Assembly (NCBI RefSeq): GCF_005222675.1
Contig: NZ_STGE01000047.1
Location: 1 to 64,000 of the forward strand
Direction of reading: 5' to 3'
Source: Mycolicibacterium sp. CR10
GTDB lineage: Bacteria; Actinomycetota; Actinomycetes; Mycobacteriales; Mycobacteriaceae
Length of the DNA stretch: 64,000 bases
A program made the position numbers and the translations under genes. The notes under the pieces were generated by a model. The model saw nothing but the letters and a program-made list of their open reading frames with translations, searched no databases and had not been told where the DNA came from. Below are positions 57,515-64,000 of this stretch, piece by piece. The first letter of the stretch is position 1. Each line of letters begins with the position of its first letter.

Positions 57515-59830
57515 CTACAGCTTGGCGACGGGCGCGTGGTTGTGCATGAGTTTCACGCGGCCTGCGCTGCCGAAGTCGATCAACGACATGGCGGACTCGC
57601 CGACACCCGACACTTCTTCGACACGGCCCAGCCCGTACTTGTCGTGGGTGACCCGGTCCCCGGGTTCGAGCACCAGCAGCGCACGCTTGCCCACCACCGG
57701 CCTCGACGGCGCGGGTCGCGGGGTGCCGAACCGGCCCGCACCGCTCACCGGGGCCGAGAACGACGACGCCTGCTCGGTGCGGCGCCAGTCGATGAGTTCC
57801 TGCGGGATCTCCCGCAGGAACCGTGACTCGGGGTTGAGCATGGGCTGTCCCCACGACGAGCGAACCTTGGCGCGGCTGAGGTAGAGACGCTGCCGGGCGC
57901 GGGTGATGCCGACGTACGCGAGTCGGCGTTCCTCGGACAATTCGAGCGGATCGCCCAGCGCCCGCATGTGCGGGAACATGCCGTCCTCCCAGCCGGTGAC
58001 GAAGACCACCGGGAACTCCAGCCCCTTGGCGGTGTGCAGCGTCATCATCGTGACGACCCCCGATCCGTGCTCGGGAATGTCGTCGGCGTCGGCGACGAGC
58101 GACACCCGCTCCAGGAAACTTGCCAGCACCCCGGTGTCGGGGATGTCCTCATCCTGAGGCTCCTCCTCGGCCAGGGCCTTGGCGTTCGCCAGGTCGATGC
58201 TGAATTCATGTGCGACGCTGACTAATTCGTTGAGGTTGTCCAGCCTCGCGAGGTCCTGCGGATCACTCGATGCTTCGAGCTCGGCCCGGTAGCCGGTGCG
58301 GTCCAGCACGGCTTCCACGAGCTCACCGAGCTCTTCGCCGAGCTTGCCGCGCAACTCGTCGAGCAGCCCGACGAATCCGGCGATCGCCTTCTCGGAACGG
58401 GTGTTGAGCAGCGGCACCTTGCCTTCGGCCGCCGCCACCAGCGCGTCGTTGAAGTTCGCGCCGGTGCTCTCGGAGTACACCGCGACACACGCCTCGGCTC
58501 GGTCACCGATGCCGCGACGCGGGGTGTTGAGGATGCGCCGCAGGCTCACCGCGTCACCGGGGTTGTCCAGCACCCTAAGGTAGGCGACGATGTCGCGGAT
58601 TTCCCTGCGCTCGTAGAAGCGCACGCCCCCAACGACTTTGTACGGGATGCCAGCCCGGATGAAGACCTCTTCGATGGCACGGGAGGAGTTGTTGGTTCGG
58701 TAGAACACCGCGACGTCGTTGTAGGAGAAACCGCTGACCGAGTCGGCCAGCGAATCGATCTCCTGGGCGACGAACCTGGCCTCGTCGTGCTCGTTGTCGG
58801 CGACGTAGCCGACGATCAGCTCACCGTCACCGGCGTCGGTCCACAGCCGCTTGTCCCGCCGACCGGCATTGCGCGCGATCACCGAGTTGGCGGCGTTCAG
58901 GATGGTCTGGGTCGAGCGGTAGTTCTGCTCCAGCAGAATCGTTGTCGCGCTGGGGAAGTCACGCTCGAAGTCTTCGATGTTGCGGATGGTCGCGCCGCGG
59001 AACGCATAGATGGACTGGTCGGCGTCGCCGACCACGCACAACTCCGCCAGCGGCACCGCGTCGGTGTCCGATGCGCCGACCCCCACGAGTTCGCGCACCA
59101 GCATGTACTGGGCGTGGTTGGTGTCCTGGTACTCGTCGACGAGGATGTGCCGGAACCGCCGCCGGTAGTACTGGGCGATCTGCGGAAAGGCTTGCAGCAC
59201 AGCGACTGTCTCGCCGATCAGGTCGTCGAAGTCCAGAGCGTTGGCCGCACGCAGCCTGCGCTGGTACTCCCCGTACACGTCGGCGACGATGCGCGCCAGA
59301 TCGTCGGCGGCCTCCGAGGCTTCCGCGGCCGCCTGTTCAGTGCCGATCAGCTCGTTCTTCAGATTGGAGATGCTGTTGGCGAGCAGCCGCGGCGAGTGGC
59401 GCTTGGTGTCCAGACCCATGTCCTTGCCGATCATCAGCAGCAGACGTCGTGAGTCGTCGGAGTCGTAGATGGAGAAGTTGGAGTTGAGCCCCGGCAGCAG
59501 CGAGGCCTGGTTGCGGAGGATCCGCACGCAGGTGGAGTGGAACGTGGACACCCACATGCTGCGTGCGCGCGGGCCGATCAGCCCGACGATGCGTTCGCGC
59601 ATCTCCGCGGCGGCCTTGTTCGTGAACGTGATGGCCAGCACCTGGCCCACACCGACATCGCGGGCCGCCAGCAGGTAGGCGATCCGGCGGGTCAGCACAG
59701 CCGTCTTCCCGGACCCGGCGCCCGCCACGATCAGCAGTGGGGACCCCTCATGCAGCACAGCGAGGCGCTGCTGCGGGTTCAGGCCTTCGAGAAGTTCATC
59801 GGTCCCGGTTGCCGTAGAAGGAGAAGTCAT
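57515..59830 (-). CDS. uvrD1: UvrD/PcrA-type SF1A DNA helicase
   Basis: A 771-aa 3'-5' helicase equivalent to Rv0949, used in nucleotide-excision and strand-break repair. Helicase motifs: Q motif LNPQQRLAV, Walker A AGAGSGKTAVLTRR, TFTNKAA, DEYQDTN (Walker B), GDADQSIYAFRGA, LEQNYRST, VMTLHTAKGLEF-type (VVTMMTLHTAKGLEFPVVF) and VGITRARQRLYL. The C terminus has the Tudor-like domain (LEPGDRVTHDKYGLGRV) that binds RNA polymerase in PcrA. ATG at 59830 preceded by AAGGAGAAG. Confidence 0.97.
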   Translation of the reverse strand: MTSPSTATGTDELLEGLNPQQRLAVLHEGSPLLIVAGAGSGKTAVLTRRIAYLLAARDVGVGQVLAITFTNKAAAEMRERIVGLIGPRARSMWVSTFHSTCVRILRNQASLLPGLNSNFSIYDSDDSRRLLLMIGKDMGLDTKRHSPRLLANSISNLKNELIGTEQAAAEASEAADDLARIVADVYGEYQRRLRAANALDFDDLIGETVAVLQAFPQIAQYYRRRFRHILVDEYQDTNHAQYMLVRELVGVGASDTDAVPLAELCVVGDADQSIYAFRGATIRNIEDFERDFPSATTILLEQNYRSTQTILNAANSVIARNAGRRDKRLWTDAGDGELIVGYVADNEHDEARFVAQEIDSLADSVSGFSYNDVAVFYRTNNSSRAIEEVFIRAGIPYKVVGGVRFYERREIRDIVAYLRVLDNPGDAVSLRRILNTPRRGIGDRAEACVAVYSESTGANFNDALVAAAEGKVPLLNTRSEKAIAGFVGLLDELRGKLGEELGELVEAVLDRTGYRAELEASSDPQDLARLDNLNELVSVAHEFSIDLANAKALAEEEPQDEDIPDTGVLASFLERVSLVADADDIPEHGSGVVTMMTLHTAKGLEFPVVFVTGWEDGMFPHMRALGDPLELSEERRLAYVGITRARQRLYLSRAKVRSSWGQPMLNPESRFLREIPQELIDWRRTEQASSFSAPVSGAGRFGTPRPAPSRPVVGKRALLVLEPGDRVTHDKYGLGRVEEVSGVGESAMSLIDFGSAGRVKLMHNHAPVAKL

Positions 59831-59901
59831 ACTGCGCCAAACCTACCGCTGCCGGGCGACACTCTTTGCGCAGGCACGGCCGTTAGTGGCACACTCGTTG
59901 G

Positions 59902-59961
59902 GTGCTTACTGCGCAGTGGCGATTTTTCGACGGGTACCGGCCAGCGGTGCCCGTGGTTTAG
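59902..59961 (+). CDS. Putative aromatic leader peptide ahead of chorismate mutase
   Basis: A GTG-initiated 19-codon ORF encoding MLTAQWRFFDGYRPAVPVV, containing Trp, two adjacent Phe and Tyr. A possible promoter (TTGCGC at 59866-59871, 18 bp, CACACT at 59890-59895) would place the transcription start at the GTG, so the peptide would be leaderless. The stop (59959-59961) is followed 11 nt later by a strong hairpin and 111 nt later by the chorismate mutase ATG. This is the layout of an aromatic-amino-acid attenuator. It has not been checked for conservation. Confidence 0.55.
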   Translation: MLTAQWRFFDGYRPAVPVV

Positions 59962-59972
59962 CTGCTTCCTCC

Positions 59973-60003
59973 AGCCCCGCGGTCCGCTTCCGGATCCGGG
60001 GCT
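59973..60003 (+). terminator. Hairpin in the chorismate mutase leader (possible attenuator)
   Basis: AGCCCCG and GGTCCG pair with CGGATC and CGGGGCT around a CTTC loop, giving 13 bp with one bulged C. A CGTCTCTTGTG tail follows. An upstream AGCGG (59943-59947, inside the leader ORF) could pair with CCGCT (59984-59988) and open it. Confidence 0.55.
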
Positions 60004-60072
60004 CGTCTCTTGTGTGAGGCCCGAAACCGGATGAGGCCAGGGTCTTCACCCAACGAGAATTCGGAGAACGAC

Positions 60073-60348
60073 ATGACGACGACGGAAACCTCTGAGGCTT
60101 TACCGGTGCCAGATATTGACGAATTGCGTCAGGAGATCGACCGCCTCGACGCGACGATCCTCGAGGCAGTCCAGCGCCGCACCGAAGTCTCCCAGCTGAT
60201 CGGCAAGGCGCGGATGGCCTCCGGCGGCACCCGCCTGGTGCACAGCCGGGAGATGAAGGTCATCGAGCGCTACAGCGTGCTGGGCGCCGAGGGCAAGAAC
60301 CTGGCGATGCTGCTGCTGCGCATGGGCCGCGGCCGCCTCGGCCACTGA
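60073..60348 (+). CDS. Chorismate mutase (AroQ-delta)
   Basis: A 91-aa chorismate mutase equivalent to Rv0948c; it converts chorismate to prephenate for Phe and Tyr. Family features: DIDELRQEIDRLDATILEAVQRRTEVSQLIGKAR (first helix with the catalytic Arg) and an extended C-terminal LLLRMGRGRLGH that in M. tuberculosis inserts into DAHP synthase, which raises activity. The ATG at 60073 follows CGGAGAACGAC. The 240-bp upstream region contains a leader ORF rich in aromatic codons and a hairpin, suggesting attenuation. Confidence 0.95.
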   Translation: MTTTETSEALPVPDIDELRQEIDRLDATILEAVQRRTEVSQLIGKARMASGGTRLVHSREMKVIERYSVLGAEGKNLAMLLLRMGRGRLGH

Positions 60349-60356
60349 TCCAGAGC

Positions 60357-60405
60357 GATTTCGGCGTCGTTGGTCAACCTCAGCATGACCAAGTGCGCCG
60401 AAATC
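60357..60405. terminator. Bidirectional terminator after chorismate mutase
   Basis: Outer stem GATTTCGGCG/CGCCGAAATC (10 bp) and inner stem TTGGTCA/TGACCAA (7 bp) make a long hairpin. Its right end overlaps the stop codon of the convergent acyltransferase gene. Confidence 0.85.
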
Positions 60406-62443
60406 ACTGTGGCTTGAGCGCGTCGACCAGCCACGGCGTCAGCCACTCGACGGCCTCGGGTGTCGGGTGCACGCCGTCACTGCGCATCCTGATGCCGTCG
60501 ACCTTCACCTGGTAGTACCCGCCGGGGCTCAGCTTCTTGTTCAGGTCCAGCACCGAGGCGTTGGGCCGTTCGGCAACGACGTTGCGCACCAATGTGTTCC
60601 AGCGCTCGACGCGCTTGGGCTGATCCTCGGGATAGAGGCTGCCGTCCGGCTTCTCCGCCCGGCGGTTGTAAGGCTCGGTCGTCACCACGATCCGCGCGCC
60701 CGTCGACCCCAGGATGTCCAGCGCCCGGTTCAGTTCCCCCCGCAGGTATGCGTCGTAGGCGGGCTCGCCGATGTGTGTCCAGTCGCCCTCGTTCATCCGG
60801 TCGACGACCTCCCACCGCCCGACGATCAGCAGCACCACGTCGGGTCGCTCATGGCTGATCCGCTGCGCCCACCGACTGGGCCACGCGTCGCATTCGGGTT
60901 TCTGGTCGAGTTCCTGCCCGACGTACTCATAGGGGCCTCCACGGGCGATGCCGCATCCGATCGTCGTGTAGTCCGCGAAGTCCAGCCCTGGCGTCTGCGG
61001 CAGATACCGCATCAGCGTCCACGCGATCGAGTCGCCGAACACGGCCACCCGGGTGTCACCGGGGGCACGCGGACGCACCGGAGCAGCGACCTCGACGGGG
61101 ATCTCCGGCGCGATCAACGCCGCCGAATCGATCTGCGGACTGACCGGCGTCCCGGGTTTCGCCCCGACCGGCAGGACGGTCATCGCCACCACCGCGGCCG
61201 TCGCCGCGGTCGCCGCGGCCAGCGGCAGCATCGGCACCGTAACCGGCCGCCACCGGCGCAGAGGCTGCTCGACGGCCCACCACAGCACCGTCGCGACCGC
61301 GATGGTCGCCGCGCAGCGCAGCGCGAACAGCTGCCCACCCGAGATGCCGGTCCGTTCCCCGTTGATCAGCAGGAAGATCGGCCAGTGCCACAGGTAGACG
61401 CCGTAGGAGATCGCGCCCAGTCCCACCAGAGGTGGCAGCGCGAGAATCCGGGCAACGGGCCCGTCCTGCTCCAGCGCCACCGACGCGATCACCAGGATCG
61501 CCGCGGCCGCGACCACGATCAGCAGCCCGTGCCGAAACTCCTGCGCGCTGCCGGTGGCGAGGTGAGCGGCGACGGCCAGGATCACCAGCCCGACGGCCGG
61601 CAGCAACCGGGCGGGCCAGCGCGCCCACCGGGAACGCAGCACCGCGCCGCCGTCGGTCAGTCCGCGCCAGTCACGCACCAGCAGTGCCGCCGCGGCGGCG
61701 CCGACGAGGAGCGCCTGGATGCGGGTGTCGGTGCCGAAGTAGACCCGGTTGAGGGTGGTCTCCGAGGAGAACAGCATTGTCGCGCCGGCGGAGACGGCGA
61801 TGCCTGCCGAGGCGAGGACGAACACCGCGGTGCGCACCGCTCGCGGGGTCACCGGGACGCCGCGCCGGTAGGCCACCGCGGCAAGCCCCGCGACGACGGC
61901 CGCCAGCAGCAGCGGCCACAGCACGTAGTACTGCTCCTCGACCCCCAGCGACCAGGTGTGCTGCAACGGCGACGGCGGAGCGCCCTCGGAGAAGTAGTCG
62001 GTCTGTTGGGCGACGAACACCCAGTTGGACATCCAGAACAACGAGGCGACGGCGTCGTCACGAAGCGACGCGGTGGATTCGGCGGAGAACAGCTCGCGCA
62101 GCGCCACCACGGCGAGCACCATCAGAAGCAGCGCGGGCAGCAGCCTGCGGGCGCGGCGAATCCAGAACTCCTTCAGGCCGATCCGCCCGGTGCGGCCGAT
62201 CTCGTCGAGCAGCAGCGACGTGATCAGGAAGCCGCTGAGGACGAAGAACACGTCGACGCCGAGGAAGCCGCCGGACAGCCCGGGGATGCCGCCGTGGTCG
62301 GCGAGCACGAGCGCGACGGCGATCGCCCGGACACCGTCCAACGCGGGGATTCCGCGGCTCGGACTCACATATCGGCGTGGGCCCACACGGATCGGCGCCG
62401 CACTCATGGCAGTACCGAATGTGACGGCTCCGCCGTCGGTCAC
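60404..62443 (-). CDS. OafA-type membrane acyltransferase with C-terminal SGNH domain
   Basis: A 679-aa protein. The N-terminal acyltransferase-3 domain (about 20-400, ten or so helices; opening PALDGVRAIAVALVLADHGG with FLGVDVFFVLSGFLIT) would move an acyl group across the membrane. The extracytoplasmic SGNH-like C domain (about 440-679) has FGDSIAWTL and DGVHPTPEAV (Asp/His), which would finish transfer to a sugar or cell-wall glycan. GTG at 62443 is preferred, with AAGGAAGGG 8 nt upstream; a TTG at 62473 and an ATG at 62407 are alternatives. Such enzymes acetylate or succinylate polysaccharides; substrate unknown. Confidence 0.88.
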   Translation of the reverse strand: MTDGGAVTFGTAMSAAPIRVGPRRYVSPSRGIPALDGVRAIAVALVLADHGGIPGLSGGFLGVDVFFVLSGFLITSLLLDEIGRTGRIGLKEFWIRRARRLLPALLLMVLAVVALRELFSAESTASLRDDAVASLFWMSNWVFVAQQTDYFSEGAPPSPLQHTWSLGVEEQYYVLWPLLLAAVVAGLAAVAYRRGVPVTPRAVRTAVFVLASAGIAVSAGATMLFSSETTLNRVYFGTDTRIQALLVGAAAAALLVRDWRGLTDGGAVLRSRWARWPARLLPAVGLVILAVAAHLATGSAQEFRHGLLIVVAAAAILVIASVALEQDGPVARILALPPLVGLGAISYGVYLWHWPIFLLINGERTGISGGQLFALRCAATIAVATVLWWAVEQPLRRWRPVTVPMLPLAAATAATAAVVAMTVLPVGAKPGTPVSPQIDSAALIAPEIPVEVAAPVRPRAPGDTRVAVFGDSIAWTLMRYLPQTPGLDFADYTTIGCGIARGGPYEYVGQELDQKPECDAWPSRWAQRISHERPDVVLLIVGRWEVVDRMNEGDWTHIGEPAYDAYLRGELNRALDILGSTGARIVVTTEPYNRRAEKPDGSLYPEDQPKRVERWNTLVRNVVAERPNASVLDLNKKLSPGGYYQVKVDGIRMRSDGVHPTPEAVEWLTPWLVDALKPQ

Positions 62444-62543
62444 GTCGCGGTCCCTTCCTTGCTGCTCGAGCAAGGAATTTTATGGGCTTGGCGGCACCGG
62501 ATCGGGGAAGGCGCGCGGCCGGGAGCCGCGCCACTTCAGACGG

Positions 62544-63992
62544 TCAGTTGGTCAGCGCGATGTACTTCGTGTCGAGGTACTCCTCGATGCCCTCCGAGCC
62601 GCCTTCGCGACCGTAGCCCGATTCCTTGACGCCGCCGAACGGCGCCGCGGGGTCGGAGATGACACCGCGGTTGATGCCGACCATGCCCGCCTCGATCGCC
62701 TCCGCGACGCGCAGCGCCCGGTCCAGTCCCTGCGTGTAGATGTAGGCCGCCAGCCCGTACTCGGTGTCGTTCGCCGCGTCGATGCCCTCCTGCTCGGTGT
62801 CGAATCCGATGACCGGAGCGACGGGCCCGAACACCTCCTCTTTGAAAATGCGGGCCGCCGCGGGCACGTCGGCCAGCACGGTCGCCGGGTAGAAGTGACC
62901 CACTCCGTCCGGCGCCACGCCCCCGACGGCGACGGTCGCGCCTTTGGACACGGCATCGGACACCAGGTCCTCGACGATCGCGACCTGCTTCTTGCTGATC
63001 AGAGGTCCCAGGGTCGACGATTTGTCGAGTCCGTTGCCGAGCTTGAACTCGCTCATCCGCTTCACCAGCTTCTCGGTGAACTCCTCGCGGACCGAGTTCG
63101 CGACGTGGAAACGGTTCGACGCGGTACAGGCCTCGCCGCCGTTGCGCATCTTGGCCAGCAGGGCACCGTCGACCGCGGCGTCGATGTCCGCGTCGTCGAA
63201 CACGATGAACGGCGCGTTGCCGCCGAGCTCCATGGACAGGCGCAGTAGTTTGTCGGCGCTCTGCTTCACCAGCGCCTTGCCGACGCCGGTGGACCCGGTG
63301 AACGTCAGCTTGCGCAGCCGGCCGTCGTCGATCAGGGCGGTGGTCAGGTCACCGGGCTTGGTGGTCGGCAGGATCGACAGCACTCCCTTGGGCAGCCCGG
63401 CGTCGTCCATCAGCTTGGCCAGCAGCATCATCGTCAGCGGCGTCTCCTGCGCCGGCTTGATGACCATGGTGCAGCCGGCCGCCATCGCGGGCCCGATCTT
63501 GCGGGTGCCCATCGCCAGCGGGAAGTTCCACGGCGTGATGGCCAGGCACGGCCCCACGGCCTGCTTGGTGACGATGATGCGGCCGGTGCCCGCCGGGCTC
63601 CTGGTGTAGCGGCCGTCGATGCGCACCGCCTCCTCGGCGAACCAGCGGAAGAACTCGGCGCCGTATTTCACCTCGCCCATGCTCTCGGCGAGCACCTTGC
63701 CCATTTCCAGGGTCATCAGCGTCGCGAACTCCTCGGCGCGTTCGGTGATGGCCTCGAATACCGAGCGCAGGATCTCGCCGCGCTCGCGGGGCGGCGTCGC
63801 GGCCCACTCTTTCTGGACGCCGGCGGCGGCGTCGAGTGCGGCGATGCCGTCCGCCGGGGTGGCGTTGGCGATGGAGATGAGCACCTCGTCGGTCGCCGGG
63901 TTGAGGACGTCGAAGGTCGACGACCCCCGCCGTTCCTCACCGCCGATCCACAGTCCGGTCGGAACGGATGACAACAGCTTTTCGATGTCCAT
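62544..63992 (-). CDS. gabD: NAD(P)-dependent succinate-semialdehyde dehydrogenase
   Basis: A 482-aa aldehyde dehydrogenase. Motifs: TPWNFPLAMGTRKIGPAMAAGCTMVIKPA, FTGSTGVGKAL, catalytic Glu in SMELGGNAPFIVF, catalytic Cys in NGGEACTASNRFHV, KEEVFGPVAP and the C-terminal GGVKESGYGREGG. This agrees best with GabD/SSADH types. It oxidises succinic semialdehyde to succinate in the GABA shunt or the alternative TCA route, which would feed the same pool as sucCD. The ATG lies 8 bp from the window end; an upstream start outside the window cannot be excluded. Confidence 0.93.
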   Translation of the reverse strand: MDIEKLLSSVPTGLWIGGEERRGSSTFDVLNPATDEVLISIANATPADGIAALDAAAGVQKEWAATPPRERGEILRSVFEAITERAEEFATLMTLEMGKVLAESMGEVKYGAEFFRWFAEEAVRIDGRYTRSPAGTGRIIVTKQAVGPCLAITPWNFPLAMGTRKIGPAMAAGCTMVIKPAQETPLTMMLLAKLMDDAGLPKGVLSILPTTKPGDLTTALIDDGRLRKLTFTGSTGVGKALVKQSADKLLRLSMELGGNAPFIVFDDADIDAAVDGALLAKMRNGGEACTASNRFHVANSVREEFTEKLVKRMSEFKLGNGLDKSSTLGPLISKKQVAIVEDLVSDAVSKGATVAVGGVAPDGVGHFYPATVLADVPAAARIFKEEVFGPVAPVIGFDTEQEGIDAANDTEYGLAAYIYTQGLDRALRVAEAIEAGMVGINRGVISDPAAPFGGVKESGYGREGGSEGIEEYLDTKYIALTN

Positions 63993-64000
63993 GCATCCAT

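Noticed and set aside
60467..62629. 720-codon open frame opposite the acyltransferase gene
   Set aside because: His/Arg/Gln-rich translation without domains; the minus-strand gene has clear acyltransferase and SGNH motifs.
1..64000. CRISPR array, insertion sequence, prophage or integrase genes
   Set aside because: No regularly spaced short repeats, transposase or integrase motifs were seen on either strand.

Overview
The window is a GC-rich chromosomal segment of a fast-growing mycobacterium (Mycolicibacterium type). The evidence is two MspA-type porin genes, mprA-mprB-pepD-moaB2, glp/glpR, pat, rpmF-type gene order and many lipoproteins with mycobacterial lipoboxes. Gene order follows the M. 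tuberculosis Rv0948c-Rv1001 block (here inverted: arcA at the left, chorismate mutase near the right), interrupted by lineage-specific genes: soxR, an rsbP/rsbQ pair, hrp1/rafS, tandem mspA, sfnG, an ornithine-decarboxylase-like gene and the gabD end. No IS element, prophage or CRISPR array is visible.

Layout. 1-8.7 kb: arcA with divergent soxR over a SoxR box, an AlkB-like oxygenase, three lipoproteins, a PE-PPE-domain hydrolase, a SdhL-type dehydrogenase overlapping the cAMP-dependent lysine acetyltransferase Pat, and a second-type Lsr2. 8.8-14.9 kb: cupin-SDR-PolD operon; divergent hrp1 and rafS with a DosR-like box between them; RsbP-like phosphatase overlapping an RsbQ-like hydrolase; a small secreted repeat protein. 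15-21 kb: tRNA-Ala(CGC), glpR-rimJ-glp-galU, and divergently fthC-like, ruc/fmdB (with a CIRCE element) and an SAF-domain protein. 21-29.4 kb: envelope-stress block with a secreted protein, mscL, tandem mspA genes with a long upstream region holding a CRP site, then rpmF, mprA, mprB, pepD and moaB2. 30-39 kb: a six-gene, overlapping acyl-CoA operon resembling Atu/Liu pathways (atuA-like, fadE13, accD2, accA2, fadE12, echA7) followed by a DUF1707 gene. 39-47.7 kb: VWA-MoxR pair, purN-purH and two membrane proteins. 47.8-53.4 kb: SfnG, ornithine-decarboxylase-like enzyme plus membrane protein, and a luciferase-like oxidoreductase and a thiolase that each carry a KstR-like box. 53.4-64 kb: sucCD, M23 peptidase, UvrD1, chorismate mutase preceded by a putative aromatic leader peptide and hairpin, an SGNH acyltransferase and gabD.

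The most notable signals are regulatory: a 19-residue leader ORF with Trp, Phe, Phe and Tyr followed by a hairpin ahead of chorismate mutase; three identically spaced MprA-type direct repeats, one pointing to an unstudied secreted protein; an RsbP/RsbQ energy-stress module in a mycobacterium; a dispersed palindromic repeat present twice; and two nearly identical MspA genes whose only residue differences cluster beside the pore constriction. Stress sensing (redox, hypoxia, heat, envelope, cAMP) is a recurring theme. All regulatory assignments rest on motif reading by eye.
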